A stretch of 64,000 bases of DNA from Lathyrus oleraceus (GCF_024323335.1 NC_066579.1:372001-436000), one strand, 5' to 3'. Positions 29,192-45,000 are shown, counted from the first letter of the stretch. Translations and numbers: made by a program. Notes: generated by a model not told the origin, from the letters alone.

Positions 29192-29888
29192 AAAATAATT
29201 CCGATAAAATGCAAATGACTCGTCAGACTCATCATTCAAAGTCTGCCTCTTCATCATATTTTCTAAATTCGCCTTAGAGAGCTTCACCATCTCTTCTAAG
29301 CACTTATGAGTGTGCTTAGATATAAATCCCTGCATAACACATTTGAAAATAATTTAAAATTTTAATTTAAAAAAAATACAAAAAAACTATACTAGTACAT
29401 TATTATTTATTAAATACCTCTCCCAATAATGAAGACATTACAATTTCCAGCTTCTCTAGAACCTCCTCAGTAGGAAATGGTTTAAGATCTATCATAAAAC
29501 AATATCAAGGCTGAACATTAAGACTAAAAAAAAAGCAAAAAAGTCGAAGAAAATACAAACTTACTTTCTTTCACTTTCAGCCCGAGGAAGAGTGAATTTC
29601 TCATTGAAAGTCTTCTGCTAATCTCAGTTGCATGTACAAGATCCAGACATAAACAAAGAATTATTTATATATCTATAGAATACAAATTAGCACAAAATAA
29701 GAGTGTATATTACCACTGATGCCTGTGTCAGTCTCAGCAGGCTCAGTCTCGACAAGTTCAGTTATATCACTCTCAGCAGGCTCAGTCTCAACAAGCTCAG
29801 TTATATCACTCTCAGCAAGCTTAGTCTCAACAAGCTCAGTTATATCACTCTCAGCAAGCTCAGTTATGCCAGTGTAAATAATAAACAA
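29192..29888 (-). pseudogene. 5' part of an unrecognised multi-exon gene
   Basis: Reading on the minus strand, a repeat-coding exon (about 29885-29714, ending at a GT) is followed by an exon ending at 29565 (SMRNSLFLGLKVKE). Then come exon 29488-29418 (LKPFPTEEVLEKLEIVMSSL) and exon 29329 onward (GFISKHTHKCLEEMVKLSKA, later NDESDESFAFYRNYF). The introns 29564-29489 and 29417-29330 have GT-AG ends and keep one open phase. The last exon runs into the target duplication of the solo LTR; on the far side the reading stays open for about 15 codons at 21491 downward. I do not recognise the family. It could be a host gene or part of a DNA transposon. Confidence 0.45.
29734..29870 (-). repeat. 39-bp coding minisatellite, 3.5 copies
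   Basis: Units at 29734-29772, 29773-29811, 29812-29850 and a partial one to 29870. On the minus strand each encodes a variant of ESDITELVETEPA, so the repeat keeps the frame (39 = 13 codons). It belongs to the first exon of the unrecognised gene. Confidence 0.85.
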
Positions 29889-30092
29889 AACAAATCCATT
29901 ATAAATAAATCATTTATTAATAGTAAGCATGCATAATTAGGTTTTGAATAAGCATACAAAACAACAATGCAAATCAATAACAATAACAATATTAGAAATA
30001 ATTCAATTAATAACCTAACTAAGAAAATACAAATTAAACAAATTGATTACAAAATGGAATCTCATTGATTTATGAACATGAATGAACATATA

Positions 30093-33000
30093 AAAGAATC
30101 AACTAAGCAGAAAAAAATTTCATAACCAATAAAAAAAATAAAAATCTAACAAAGCTATCAGAAAGTTAAAAACGAAAGAATCAACTAAGCAGAAAAAAAT
30201 TTCATAACCAATCAAGATAATAAAAATCTAACAAAGCTATCAGAAAGTTAAAAACGAAAGAACCAACTAAGCAAAAAAAATGTCATAAGCAATCAAGAAA
30301 ATAAAAATCTAACAAAGCTATCAGAAAGTTAAAAACGAAAGAATCAACTAAGCAGAAATAATTTTCATAACCAATCAAGAAAATAAAAATCTAACAAAGC
30401 TATCATAAAGCTAAAAACGAAAGAATCAACTAAGCAGAAATAATTTTCATAACCAATCAAGAAAATAAAAATCTAACAAAGCTATCAGAAAGTTAAAAAC
30501 GAAAGAATCAACTAAGCAGAAATAATTTTCATAACCAATCAAGACAAAAAATCTAACAAAGCTATCAGAAAGTTAAAAACGAAAGAATCAAGAAAATAAA
30601 AATCTAACAAAGCTATCAGAAAATTAAAAACGAAAGAATCAACTAAGCAGAAATAATTTTCATAACCAAACAAGAAAATAAAAATCTAAGAAAGCTATCA
30701 GAAAGTTAAAAACGAAAGAATCAACTAAGCAGAAATAATTTTCATAACCAATCAAGAAAAAAAAATCTAACAAAGCTATCAGAAAGTTAAAAACCAAAGA
30801 ATCAACTAAGCAGAAATAATTTCCATAACCAATCAAAAAAATAAAAATCTAACAAAGCTATCAGAAAGTTAAAAACAAAAGAATCAAATAAGCAGAAATA
30901 ATTTTCATAACCAATCAATAAAATAAAAATCTAACAAAACTATCAGAAAGTTAAAAACAAAAGAATCAAATAAGCAGAAATAATCTTCATAACCAATCAA
31001 GAAAATAAAAATCTAACAAAGCTATCAGAAAATTAAAAAGGAAAGAATCAAATAAGCAGAAATAATTTTCATAACCAATCAAGAAAATAGAAATCTAACA
31101 AAGCTATCAGAAAGTTAAAAACCAAAGAATCAACTAAGCAAAAATAATTTTCATAACCAATCAAGAAAATAAAAATCTAACAAAGCTATCAGAAAATTAA
31201 AAACGAAAGAATCAAATCAGCAGAAATAATTTTCATAACCAATCAAAAAAATAAAAATCTAACAAAGCTATCAGAAAGTTAAAAAAGAAAGAATCAACTA
31301 AGCAGAAATCATTTTCATAACCAATCAAGAAAAAAAATCTAAGAAAGCTATCAGAAAGTTAAAAACGAAAGAATTAACTAAGCATAAATAATTTTCATAA
31401 CTATAAAGAAAATAAAAATCTAACAAAGCTATCAGAAAATTAAAAACGAAAGAATCAAATATGCAGAAATAATTTTCATAACCAATCAAAAAAATAAAAA
31501 TCTAACAAAGTTATCGCAAAGTTAAAAACCAAAGAATCAACTAAGTAGAAATAGTTTTCATCACCAATCAAGATAATAAAAATCTAACAAAGCTATCAGA
31601 AAGTTAAAAACGAAAGAATCAACTAAGCAAAAAAAAAAATTTCATAAGCAATCAAGAAAATAAAAATCTAACAAAGCTATCAGAAAGTTAAAAACGAAAG
31701 AATCAACTAAGCAGAAATAATTTTCATAACCAATCAAGAAAATAAAAATCTAACAAAGCTATCATAAAGCTAAAAACGAAAGAATCAACTAAGCAGAAAT
31801 AATTTTCATAACCAATCAAGAAAATAAAAATCTAACAAAGTTATCAGAAAGTTAAAAACGAAAGAATCAACTAAGCAGAAATAATTTTCAGAACCAATCA
31901 AGACAAAAAATCTAACAAAGCTATCAGAAAGTTAAAAACGAAAGAATCAAGAAAATAAAAATCTAACAAAGCTATCAGAAAATTAAAAACGAAAGAATCA
32001 ATTCATAACCAATCAAGAAAATAAAAATCTAACAAAATTATCAGAAAGTTAAAAACGAAAGAATCAACTAAGCAGAAATAATTTTCATAACCAATCAAAA
32101 AAATAAAAATTTAACAAAGCTATCAAAAAGTTAAAAACCAAAGAATCAACTAAGCAGAAATAATTTCCATAACCAATCAAGAAAATAAAAATCTAACAAA
32201 GCTATCTGAAAGTTAAAAACGAAAGAATCAACTAAACAGAAATAATTTTCATAATCAATCAAGAAAATAAAAATCTAACAAAGCTATCAGAAAATTAAAA
32301 ACGAAAGAATCAACTAAGCAGAAATAATTTTCATAACCAATTAAGAAAAAAAAATCTAACAAAGCTATCAGAAAATTAAAAACGAAAGAATCAACTAAAC
32401 AAAAATAATTTTCATAACCAATCAAGAAAATAAAAATCTAACAAAGCTATCAGAAACTTAAAAACGAAAGAATCAACTAAGCAGAAATAATTTTCATAAC
32501 CAAACAAGAAAATAAAAATTTAACAAAACAATCAGAAAGTTATAAACGAAAGAATCAACTAAGCAGAAATAATTTTCATAACCAATCAAGAAAATAAAAA
32601 TCTAACAAAGCTATCATAAAGCTAAAAACGAAAGAATCAACTAAGCAGAAATAATTTTCATAACCAATCAAGAAAATAAAAATCTAACAAAGCTATCAGA
32701 AAGTTAAAAACGAAAGAATCAACTAAACAGAAATAATTTTCATAAACAATCAAGACAAAAAATCTAACAAAGCTATCAGAAAGTTAAAAACGAAAGAATC
32801 AAGAAAATAAAAATCTAACAAAGCTATTAGAAAATTAAAAACGAAAGAATCAATTCATAACCAATCAAGAAAATAAAAATCTAACAAAATTATCAGAAAG
32901 TTAAAAACGAAAGAATCAACTAAGCAGAAATAATTTTCATAACCAATCAAAAAAATAAAAATCTAACAAAGCTATCAAAAAGTTAAAAACCAAAGAATCA

Positions 33001-36000
33001 ACTAAGCATAAATAATTTCCATAACCAATCAAGAAAATAAAAATCTAACAAAGCTATCAGAAAGTTAAAAACGAAAGAATCAACTAAGCAGAAATAATTT
33101 TCATAAACAATCAAGACAAAAAATCTAACAAAGCTATCAGAAAGTTAAAAACGAAAGAATCAAGAAAATAAAAATCTAACAAAGCTATTAGAAAATTAAA
33201 AACGAAAGAATCAATTCATAACCAATCAATAAAATAAAAATCTAACAAAACTATCAGAAAGTTAAAAACAAAAGAATCAAATAAGCAGAAATAATCTTCA
33301 TAACCAATCAAGAAAATAAAAATCTAACAAAGCTATCAGAAAATTAAAAAGGAAAGAATCAAATAAGCAGAAATAATTTTCATAACCAATCAAAAAAATA
33401 AAAATCTAACAAAGCTATCAGAAAGTTAAAAACCAAAGAATTAACTAAGCAGAAATAATTTTAATAACCAATCAAGATAATAAAAATCTAACAAAGATAT
33501 CAGAAAGTTAAAAACGAAAGAATCAACTAAGCAGAAATAATTTTCATAACCAATCAAAAAAATAAAAATCTAACAAAGTTATCACAAAGTTAAAAACCAA
33601 AGAATCAACTAAGCAGAAATAGTTTTCATAACCAATCAAGATAATAAAAATCTAACAAAGCTATCGGAAAGTTAAAAACGAAAGAATCAACTAAGCAAAA
33701 AAAAATTTCATAAGCAATCAAGAAAATAAAAATCTAACAAAGCTATCAGAAAATTAAAAACGAAAGAATCAACTAAGCAGAAATAATTTTCATAACCAAT
33801 CAAGAAAATAAAAATCTAACAAAGCTATCATAAAGCTAAAAACGAAAGAATCAACTAAGCAGAAATAATTTTCATAACCAATCAAGAAAATAGAAATCTA
33901 ACAAAGCTATCAGAAAGTTAAAAATCAAAGAATCAACTAAGCAGATATAATTTTCATAAACAATCAAGAAAATAAAAATCTAACAAAGCTATCAGAAAAT
34001 TAAAAACGAAAGAATCAAATAAGCAGAAATAATTTTCATAACCAATCAAGAAAATAAAAATCTAACAAAACTATCAGAAAGTTAAAATCGAAAGAATCAA
34101 CTAAGCAGAAATCATTTTCATAACCAATCAAGAAAAAAAATCTAAGAAAGCTATCAGAAAGTTAAAAACGAAAGAATCAACTAAGCATAAATAATTTTCA
34201 TAACTATCAAGAAAATAAAAATCTAACAAAGCTATCAGAAATTAAAAATGAAAGAATCAAATATGCAGAAATAATTTTCTAAACCAATCAAGAAAATAAA
34301 AATTTAACAAAGCTATGTGAAAGTTAAAAACGAAAAAATCAACTAAGCAGAAATAATTTTCATAACCAATCAAAAAAATAAAAATCTAACAAAGCTATCG
34401 GAAAGTTAAAAACCAAAGAATTAACTAAGCAGAAATATTTTTCATAACCAATCAAAATAATAAAAATCTAACAAAGCTATCAGAAAGTTAAAAACGAAAG
34501 AATCAACTAAGCAGAAATAATTTTCATAACCAATCAAAAAAATAAAAATCTAACAAAGCTATCACAAAGTTAAAAACCAAAGAATCAACTAAGCAGAAAT
34601 AGTTTTCATAACCAATCAAGATAATAAAAATCTAACAAAGCTATCAGAAAGTTAAAAACGAAAGAATCAACTAAGCAAAAAAAATTTCATAAGCAATCAA
34701 GAAAATAAAAATCTAACAAAGCTATCAGAAAGTTAAAAACGAAAGAATCAACTAAGCAGAAATAATTTTCATAACCAATCAAGAAAATAAAAATCTAACA
34801 AAGCTATCATAAAGCTAAAAACGAAAGAATCAACTAAGCAAAAATAATTTTCATAACCAATCAAGAAAATAAAAATCTAACAAAGCTATCAGAAAGTTAA
34901 AAACGAAAGAATCAACTAAGCAGAAATAATTTTCATAACCAATCAAGACATAAAATCTAACAAAGCTATCAGAAAGTTAAAAACGAAAGAATCAAGAAAA
35001 TAAAAATCTAACAAAGCTATCAGAAAATTAAAAACGAAAGAATCAATTAAGCAGAAATAATTTTCATAAGCAATCAAGAAAATAAAAATCTAACAAAGCT
35101 ATCAGAAAGTTAAAAACGAAAGAATCAACTAAGCAGAAATAATTTTCATAACCAATCAAGAAAATAAAAATCTAACAAAGCTATCATAAAGCTAAAAACG
35201 AAAGAATCAACTAAGCAGAAATAATTTTCATAACCAATCAAGAAAATAAAAATCTAACAAAGTTATCAGAAAGTTAAAAACGAAAGAATCAACTAAGCAG
35301 AAATAATTTTCATAACCAATCAAGACAAAAAATCTAACAAAGCTATCAGAAAGTTAAAAACGAAAGAATCAAGAAAATAAAAATCTAACAAAGCTATCAG
35401 AAAATTAAAAACGAAAGAATCAATTCATAACCAATCAAGAAAATAAAAATCTAACAAAATTATCAGAAAGTTAAAAACGAAAGAATCAACTAAGCAGAAA
35501 TAATTTTCATAACCAATCAAAAAAATAAAAATTTAACAAAGCTATCAAAAAGTTAAAAACCAAAGAATCAACTAAGCAGAAATAATTTCCATAACCAATC
35601 AAGAAAATAAAAATCTAACAAAGCTATCTGAAAGTTAAAAACGAAAGAATCAACTAAACAGAAATAATTTTCATAATCAATCAAGAAAATAAAAATCTAA
35701 CAAAGCTATCAGAAAATTAAAAACGAAAGAATCAACTAAGCAGAAATAATTTTCATAACCAATTAAGAAAAAAAAATCTAACAAAGCTATCAGAAAATTA
35801 AAAACGAAAGAATCAACTAAACAAAAATAATTTTCATAACCAATCAAGAAAATAAAAATCTAACAAAGCTATCAGAAACTTAAAAACGAAAGAATCAACT
35901 AAGCAGAAATAATTTTCATAACCAAACAAGAAAATAAAAATTTAACAAAACAATCAGAAAGTTATAAACGAAAGAATCAACTAAGCAGAAATAATTTTCA

Positions 36001-39000
36001 TAACCAATCAAGAAAATAAAAATCTAACAAAGCTATCATAAAGCTAAAAACGAAAGAATCAACTAAGCAGAAATAATTTTCATAACCAATCAAGAAAATA
36101 AAAATCTAACAAAGCTATCAGAAAGTTAAAAACGAAAGAATCAACTAAGCAGAAATAATTTTCATAAACAATCAAGACAAAAAATCTAACAAAGCTATCA
36201 GAAAGTTAAAAACGAAAGAATCAAGAAAATAAAAATCTAACAAAGCTATTAGAAAATTAAAAACGAAAGAATCAATTCATAACCAATCAAGAAAATAAAA
36301 ATCTAACAAAATTATCAGAAAGTTAAAAACGAAAGAATCAACTAAGCAGAAATAATTTTCATAACCAATCAAAAAAATAAAAATCTAACAAAGCTATCAA
36401 AAAGTTAAAAACCAAAGAATCAACTAAGCATAAATAATTTCCATAACCAATCAAGAAAATAAAAATCTAACAAAGCTATCAGAAAGTTAAAAACGAAAGA
36501 ATCAACTAAACAGAAATAATTTTCATAATCAATCAAGAAAATAAAAATCTAACAAAGCTATCAGAAAATTAAAAACGAAAGAATCAACTAAGCAGAAATA
36601 ATTTTCATAACCAATTAAGAAAAAAAAATCTAACAAAGCTATCAGAAAATTAAAAACGAAAGAATCGACTAAACAAAAATAATTTTCATAACCAATCAAG
36701 AAAATAAAAATCTAACAAAGCTATCAGAAAGTTAAAAACGAAAGAATCAACTAAGCAGAAATAATTTTCATAACCAAACAAGAAAATAAAAATTTAACAA
36801 AGCAATCAGAAAGTTATAAACGAAAGAATCAACTAAGCAGAAATAATTTTCATAACCAATCAAGAAAATAAAAATCTAACAAAGCTATCATAAAGCTAAA
36901 AACGAAAGAATCAACTAAGCAGAAATAATTTTCATAACCAATCAAGAAAATAAAAATCTAACAAAGCTATCAGAAAGTTAAAAACGAAAGAATCAACTAA
37001 GCAGAAATAATTTTCATAACCAATCAAGACAAAAATCTAACAAAGCTATCAGAAAGTTAAAAACGAAAGAATCAAGAAAATAAAATTTAACAAAGCTATC
37101 AGAAAATTAAAAACGAAAGAATCAATTCATAACCAATCAAGAAAATAAAATTTAACAAAATTATCAGAAAGTTAAAAACGAAAGAATCAACTAAGCAGAA
37201 ATAATTTTCATAACCAATCAAAAAAAATAAAAATCTAACAAAGCTATCAAAAAGTTAAAAACCAAAGAATCAACTAAGCAGAAATAATTTCCATAACCAA
37301 TCAAGAAAATAAAAATCTAACAAAGCTATCAGAAAGTTAAAAACGAAAGAATCAACTAAGCAGAAATAATTTTCATAATCAATCAAGAAAATAAAAATCT
37401 AACAAAGCTATCAGAAAATTAAAAACGAAAGAATCAAATAAGCAGAAATAATTTTCATAACCAATTAAGAAAAAAAAATCTAACAAAGCTATCAGAAAAT
37501 TAAAAACGAAAGAATCAACTAAACAAAAATAATTTTCATAACCAATCAAGAAAATAAAAATCTAACAAAGCTATCAGAAAGTTAAAAACGAAAGAATCAA
37601 CTAAGTAGAAATAATTTTCATAACCAAACAAGAAAATAAAAATTTAACAAAGCAATCAGAAAGTTATAAACGAAAGAATCAACTAAGCAGAAATAATTTT
37701 CATAACCAATCAAGAAAATAAAAATCTAACAAAGCTATCATAAAGCTAAAAACGAAAGAATCAACTAAGCAGAAATAATTTTCATAACCAATCAAGAAAA
37801 TAAAAATCTAACAAAGCTATCAGAAAGTTAAAAACGAAAGAATCAACTAAGCAGAAATAATTTTCATAACCAATCAATAAAATAAAAATCTAACAAAACT
37901 ATCAGAAAGTTAAAAACAAAAGAATCAAATAAGCAGAAATAATCTTCATAACCAATCAAGAAAATAAAAATCTAACAAAGCTATCAGAAAATTAAAAAGG
38001 AAAGAATCAAATAAGCAGAAATAATTTTCATAACCAATCAAAAAAATAAAAATCTAACAAAGCTATCAGAAAGTTAAAAACCAAAGAATTAACTAAGCAG
38101 AAATAATTTTAATAACCAATCAAGATAATAAAAATCTAACAAAGATATCAGAAAGTTAAAAACGAAAGAATCAACTAAGCAGAAATAATTTTCATAACCA
38201 ATCAAAAAAATAAAAATCTAACAAAGTTATCACAAAGTTAAAAACCAAAGAATCAACTAAGCAGAAATAGTTTTCATAACCAATCAAGATAATAAAAATC
38301 TAACAAAGCTATCGGAAAGTTAAAAACGAAAGAATCAACTAAGCAAAAAAAAATTTCATAAGCAATCAAGAAAATAAAAATCTAACAAAGCTATCAGAAA
38401 ATTAAAAACGAAAGAATCCACTAAGCAGAAATAATTTTCATAACCAATCAAGAAAATAAAAATCTAACAAAGCTATCATAAAGCTAAAAACGAAAGAATC
38501 AACTAAGCAGAAATAATTTTCATAACCAATCAAGAAAATAGAAATCTAACAAAGCTATCAGAAAGTTAAAAATCAAAGAATCAACTAAGCAGATATAATT
38601 TTCATAAACAATCAAGAAAATAAAAATCTAACAAAGCTATCAGAAAATTAAAAACGAAAGAATCAAATAAGCAGAAATAATTTTCATAACCAATCAAGAA
38701 AATAAAATCTAACAAAACTATCAGAAAGTTAAAATCGAAAGAATCAACTAAGCAGAAATCATTTTCATAACCAATCAAGAAAAAAAATCTAAGAAAGCTA
38801 TCAGAAAGTTAAAAACGAAAGAATCAACTAAGCATAAATAATTTTCATAACTATCAAGAAAATAAAAATCTAACAAAGCTATCAGAAAATTAAAAATGAA
38901 AGAATCAAATATGCAGAAATAATTTTCTAAACCAATCAAGAAAATAAAAATTTAACAAAGCTATGTGAAAGTTAAAAACGAAAAAATCAACTAAGCAGAA

Positions 39001-42000
39001 ATAATTTTCATAACCAATCAAAAAAATAAAAATCTAACAAAGCTATCGGAAAGTTAAAAACCAAAGAATTAACTAAGCAGAAATATTTTTCATAACCAAT
39101 CAAAATAATAAAAATCTAACAAAGCTATCAGAAAGTTAAAAACGAAAGAATCAACTAAGCAGAAATAATTTTCATAACCAATCAAAAAAATAAAATCTAA
39201 CAAAGCTATCACAAAGTTAAAAACCAAAGAATCAACTAAGCAGAAATAGTTTTCATAACCAATCAAGATAATAAAAATCTAACAAAGCTATCAGAAAGTT
39301 AAAAACGAAAGAATCAACTAAGCAAAAAAAATTTCATAAGCAATCAAGAAAATAAAAATCTAACAAAGCTATCAGAAAGTTAAAAACGAAAGAATCAACT
39401 AAGCAGAAATAATTTTCATAACCAATCAAGAAAATAAAAATCTAACAAAGCTATCATAAAGCTAAAAACGAAAGAATCAACTAAGCAAAAATAATTTTCA
39501 TAACCAATCAAGAAAATAAAAATCTAACAAAGCTATCAGAAAGTTAAAAACGAAAGAATCAACTAAGCAGAAATAATTTTCATAACCAATCAAGACATAA
39601 AATCTAACAAAGCTATCAGAAAGTTAAAACGAAAGAATCAAGAAAATAAAAATCTAACAAAGCTATCAGAAAATTAAAAACGAAAGAATCAATTAAGCAG
39701 AAATAATTTTCATAACCAATCAAGAAAATAAAAATCTAACAAAATTATCAGAAAGTTAAAAACGAAAGAATCAACTAAGCAGAAATAATTTTCATAACCA
39801 ATCAAAAAAATAAAAATCTAACAAAGCTATCATAAAGCTAAAAACGAAAGAATCAACTAAGCAGAAATAATTTTCATAACCAATCAAGAAAATAAAAATC
39901 TAACAAAGTTATCAGAAAGTTAAAAACGAAAGAATCAACTAAGCAGAAATAATTTTCATAACCAATCAAGACAAAAAATCTAACAAAGCTATCAGAAAGT
40001 TAAAAACGAAAGAATCAAGAAAATAAAAATCTAACAAAGCTATCAGAAAATTAAAAACGAAAGAATCAATTCATAACCAATCAAGAAAATAAAAATCTAA
40101 CAAAATTATCAGAAAGTTAAAAACGAAAGAATCAACTAAGCAGAAATAATTTTCATAACCAATCAAAAAAATAAAAATTTAACAAAGCTATCAAAAAGTT
40201 AAAAACCAAAGAATCAACTAAGCAGAAATAATTTCCATAACCAATCAAGAAAATAAAAATCTAACAAAGCTATCTGAAAGTTAAAAACGAAAGAATCAAC
40301 TAAACAGAAATAATTTTCATAATCAATCAAGAAAATAAAAATCTAACAAAGCTATCAGAAAATTAAAAACGAAAGAATCAACTAAGCAGAAATAATTTTC
40401 ATAACCAATTAAGAAAAAAAAATCTAACAAAGCTATCAGAAAATTAAAACGAAAGAATCAACTAAACAAAAATAATTTTCATAACCAATCAAGAAAATAA
40501 AAATCTAACAAAGCTATCAGAAACTTAAAAAACGAAAGAATCAACTAAGCAGAAATAATTTTCATAACCAAACAAGAAATAAAAATTTAACAAAACATCA
40601 GAAAGTTATAAACGAAAGAATCAACTAAGCAGAAATAATTTTCATAACCAATCAAGAAAATAAAAATCTAACAAAGCTATCATAAAGCTAAAAACGAAAG
40701 AATCAACTAAGCAGAAATAATTTTCATAACCAATCAAGAAAATAAAAATCTAACAAAGCTATCAGAAAGTTAAAAACGAAAGAATCAACTAAGCAGAAAT
40801 AATTTTCATAAACAATCAAGACAAAAAATCTAACAAAGCTATCAGAAAGTTAAAAACGAAAGAATCAAGAAAATAAAAATCTAACAAAGCTATTAGAAAA
40901 TTAAAAACGAAAGAATCAATTCATAACCAATCAAGAAAATAAAAATCTAACAAAATTATCAGAAAGTTAAAAACGAAAGAATCAACTAAGCAGAAATAAT
41001 TTTCATAACCAATCAAAAAAATAAAAATCTAACAAAGCTATCAAAAAGTTAAAAACCAAAGAATCAACTAAGCATAAATAATTTCTATAACCAATCAAGA
41101 AAATAAAAATCTAACAAAGCTATCAGAAAGTTAAAAACGAAAGAATCAACTAAACAGAAATAATTTTCATAATCAATCAAGAAAATAAAAATCTAACAAA
41201 GCTATCAGAAAATTAAAAACGAAAGAATCAACTAAGCAGAAATAATTTTCATAACCAATTAAGAAAAAAAAATCTAACAAAGCTATCAGAAAATTAAAAA
41301 CGAAAGAATCGACTAAACAAAAATAATTTTCATAACCAATCAAGAAAATAAAAATCTAACAAAGCTATCAGAAAGTTAAAAACGAAAGAATCAACTAAGC
41401 AGAAATAATTTTCATAACCAAACAAGAAAATAAAAATTTAACAAAGCAATCAGAAAGTTATAAACGAAAGAATCAACTAAGCAGAAATAATTTTCATAAC
41501 CAATCAAGAAAATAAAAATCTAACAAAGCTATCATAAAGCTAAAAACGAAAGAATCAACTAAGCAGAAATAATTTTCATAACCAATCAAGAAAATAAAAA
41601 TCTAACAAAGCTATCAGAAAGTTAAAAACGAAAGAATCAACTAACCAGAAATAATTTTCATAACCAATCAAGACAAAAAATCTAACAAAGCTATCAGAAA
41701 GTTAAAAACGAAAGAATCAAGAAAATAAAAATTTAACAAAGCTATCAGAAAATTAAAAACGAAAGAATCAATTCATAACCAATCAAGAAAATAAAAATTT
41801 AACAAAATTATCAGAAAGTTAAAAACGAAAGAATCAACTAAGCAGAAATAATTTTCATAACCAATCAAAAAAAATAAAAATCTAACAAAGCTATCAAAAA
41901 GTTAAAAACCAAAGAATCAACTAAGCAGAAATAATTTCCATAACCAATCAAGAAAATAAAAATCTAACAAAGCTATCAGAAAGTTAAAAACGAAAGAATC

Positions 42001-45000
42001 AACTAAGCAGAAATAATTTTCATAATCAATCAAGAAAATAAAAATCTAACAAAGCTATCAGAAAATTAAAAACGAAAGAATCAACTAAGCAGAAATAATT
42101 TTCATAACCAATTAAGAAAAAAAAATCTAACAAAGCTATCAGAAAATTAAAAACGAAAGAATCAACTAAACAAAAATAATTTTCATAACCAATCAAGAAA
42201 ATAAAAATCTAACAAAGCTATCAGAAAGTTAAAAACGAAAGAATCAACTAAGTAGAAATAATTTTCATAACCAAACAAGAAAATAAAAATTTAACAAAGC
42301 AATCAGAAAGTTATAAACGAAAGAATCAACTAAGCAGAAATAATTTTCATAACCAATCAAGAAAATAAAAATCTAACAAAGCTATCATAAAGCTAAAAAC
42401 GAAAGAATCAACTAAGCAGAAATAATTTTCATAACCAATCAAGAAAATAAAAATCTAACAAAGCTATCAGAAAGTTAAAAACGAAAGAATCAACTAAGCA
42501 GAAATAATTTTCATAACCAATCAATAAAATAAAAATCTAACAAAACTATCAGAAAGTTAAAAACAAAAGAATCAAATAAGCAGAAATAATCTTCATAACC
42601 AATCAAGAAAATAAAATCTAACAAAGCTATCAGAAAATTAAAAAGGAAAGAATCAAATAAGCAGAAATAATTTTCATAACCAATCAAAAAATAAAAATCT
42701 AACAAAGCTATCAGAAAGTTAAAAACCAAAGAATTAACTAAGCAGAAATAATTTTAATAACCAATCAAGATAATAAAAATCTAACAAAGATATCAGAAAG
42801 TTAAAAACGAAAGAATCAACTAAGCAGAAATAATTTTCATAACCAATCAAAAAATAAAAATCTAACAAAGTTATCACAAAGTTAAAAACCAAAGAATCAA
42901 CTAAGCAGAAATAGTTTTCATAACCAATCAAGATAATAAAAATCTAACAAAGCTATCGGAAAGTTAAAAACGAAAGAATCAACTAAGCAAAAAAAATTTC
43001 ATAAGCAATCAAGAAAAAAAAATCTAACAAAGCTATCAGAAAATTAAAAACGAAAGAATCAACTAAGCAGAAATAATTTTCATAACCAATCAAGAAAATA
43101 AAAATCTAACAAAGCTATCATAAAGCTAAAAACGAAAGAATCAACTAAGCAGAAATAATTTTCATAACCAATCAAGAAAATAGAAATCTAACAAAGCTAT
43201 CAGAAAGTTAAAAATCAAAGAATCAACTAAGCAGATATAATTTTCATAAACAATCAAGAAAATAAAAATCTAACAAAGCTATCAGAAAATTAAAAACGAA
43301 AGAATCAAATAAGCAGAAATAATTTTCATAACCAATCAAGAAAATAAAAATCTAACAAAACTATCAGAAAGTTAAAATCGAAAGAATCAACTAAGCAGAA
43401 ATCATTTTCATAACCAATCAAGAAAAAAAATCTAAGAAAGCTATCAGAAAGTTAAAAACGAAAGAATCAACTAAGCATAAATAATTTTCATAACTATCAA
43501 GAAAATAAAAATCTAACAAAGCTATCAGAAAATTAAAAATGAAAGAATCAAATATGCAGAAATAATTTTCTAAACCAATCAAGAAAATAAAAATTTAACA
43601 AAGCTATGTGAAAGTTAAAAACGAAAAAATCAACTAAGCAGAAATAATTTTCATAACCAATCAAAAAAAAAAAATCTAACAAAGCTATCGGAAAGTTAAA
43701 AACCAAAGAATTAACTAAGCAGAAATATTTTCATAACCAATCAAATAATAAAAATCTAACAAAGCTATCAGAAAGTTAAAAACGAAAGAATCAACTAAGC
43801 AGAAATAATTTTCATAACCAATCAAAAAAATAAAAATCTAACAAAGCTATCACAAAGTTAAAAACCAAAGAATCAACTAAGCAGAAATAGTTTTCATAAC
43901 CAATCAAGATAATAAAAATCTAACAAAGCTATCAGAAAGTTAAAAACGAAAGAATCAACTAAGCAAAAAAATTTCATAAGCAATCAAGAAAATAAAATCT
44001 AACAAAGCTATCAGAAAGTTAAAAACGAAAGAATCAACTAAGCAGAAATAATTTTCATAACCAATCAAGAAAATAAAAATCTAACAAAGCTATCATAAAG
44101 CTAAAAACGAAAGAATCAACTAAGCAAAAATAATTTTCATAACCAATCAAGAAAATAAAAATCTAACAAAGCTATCAGAAAGTTAAAAACGAAAGAATCA
44201 ACTAAGCAGAAATAATTTTCATAACCAATCAAGACATAAAATCTAACAAAGCTATCAGAAAGTTAAAAACGAAAGAATCAAGAAAATAAAAATCTAACAA
44301 AGCTATCAGAAAATTAAAAACGAAAGAATCAATTAAGCAGAAATAATTTTCATAACCAATCAAGAAAATAAAAATCTAACAAAATTATCAGAAAGTTAAA
44401 AACGAAAGAATCAACTAAGCAGAAATAATTTTCATAACCAATCAAAAAAATAAAAATCTAACAAAGCTATCATAAAGCTAAAAACGAAAGAATCAACTAA
44501 GCAGAAATAATTTTCATAACCAATCAAGAAAATAAAAATCTAACAAAGTTATCAGAAAGTTAAAAACGAAAGAATCAACTAAGCAGAAATAATTTTCATA
44601 ACCAATCAAGACAAAAAATCTAACAAAGCTATCAGAAAGTTAAAAACGAAAGAATCAAGAAAATAAAAATCTAACAAAGCTATCAGAAAATTAAAAACGA
44701 AAGAATCAATTCATAACCAATCAAGAAAATAAAAATCTAACAAAATTATCAGAAAGTTAAAAACGAAAGAATCAACTAAGCAGAAATAATTTTCATAACC
44801 AATCAAAAAAATAAAAATTTAACAAAGCTATCAAAAAGTTAAAAACCAAAGAATCAACTAAGCAGAAATAATTTCCATAACCAATCAAGAAAATAAAAAT
44901 CTAACAAAGCTATCTGAAAGTTAAAAACGAAAGAATCAACTAAACAGAAATAATTTTCATAATCAATCAAGAAAATAAAAATCTAACAAAGCTATCAGAA

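Noticed and set aside
42511..42931. Minus-strand open frames in the satellite (72 and 65 codons, FNFLIALLDF-type repeats)
   Set aside because: They arise only where A-run losses keep a frame open; the same monomers elsewhere have stops. No protein is supported.
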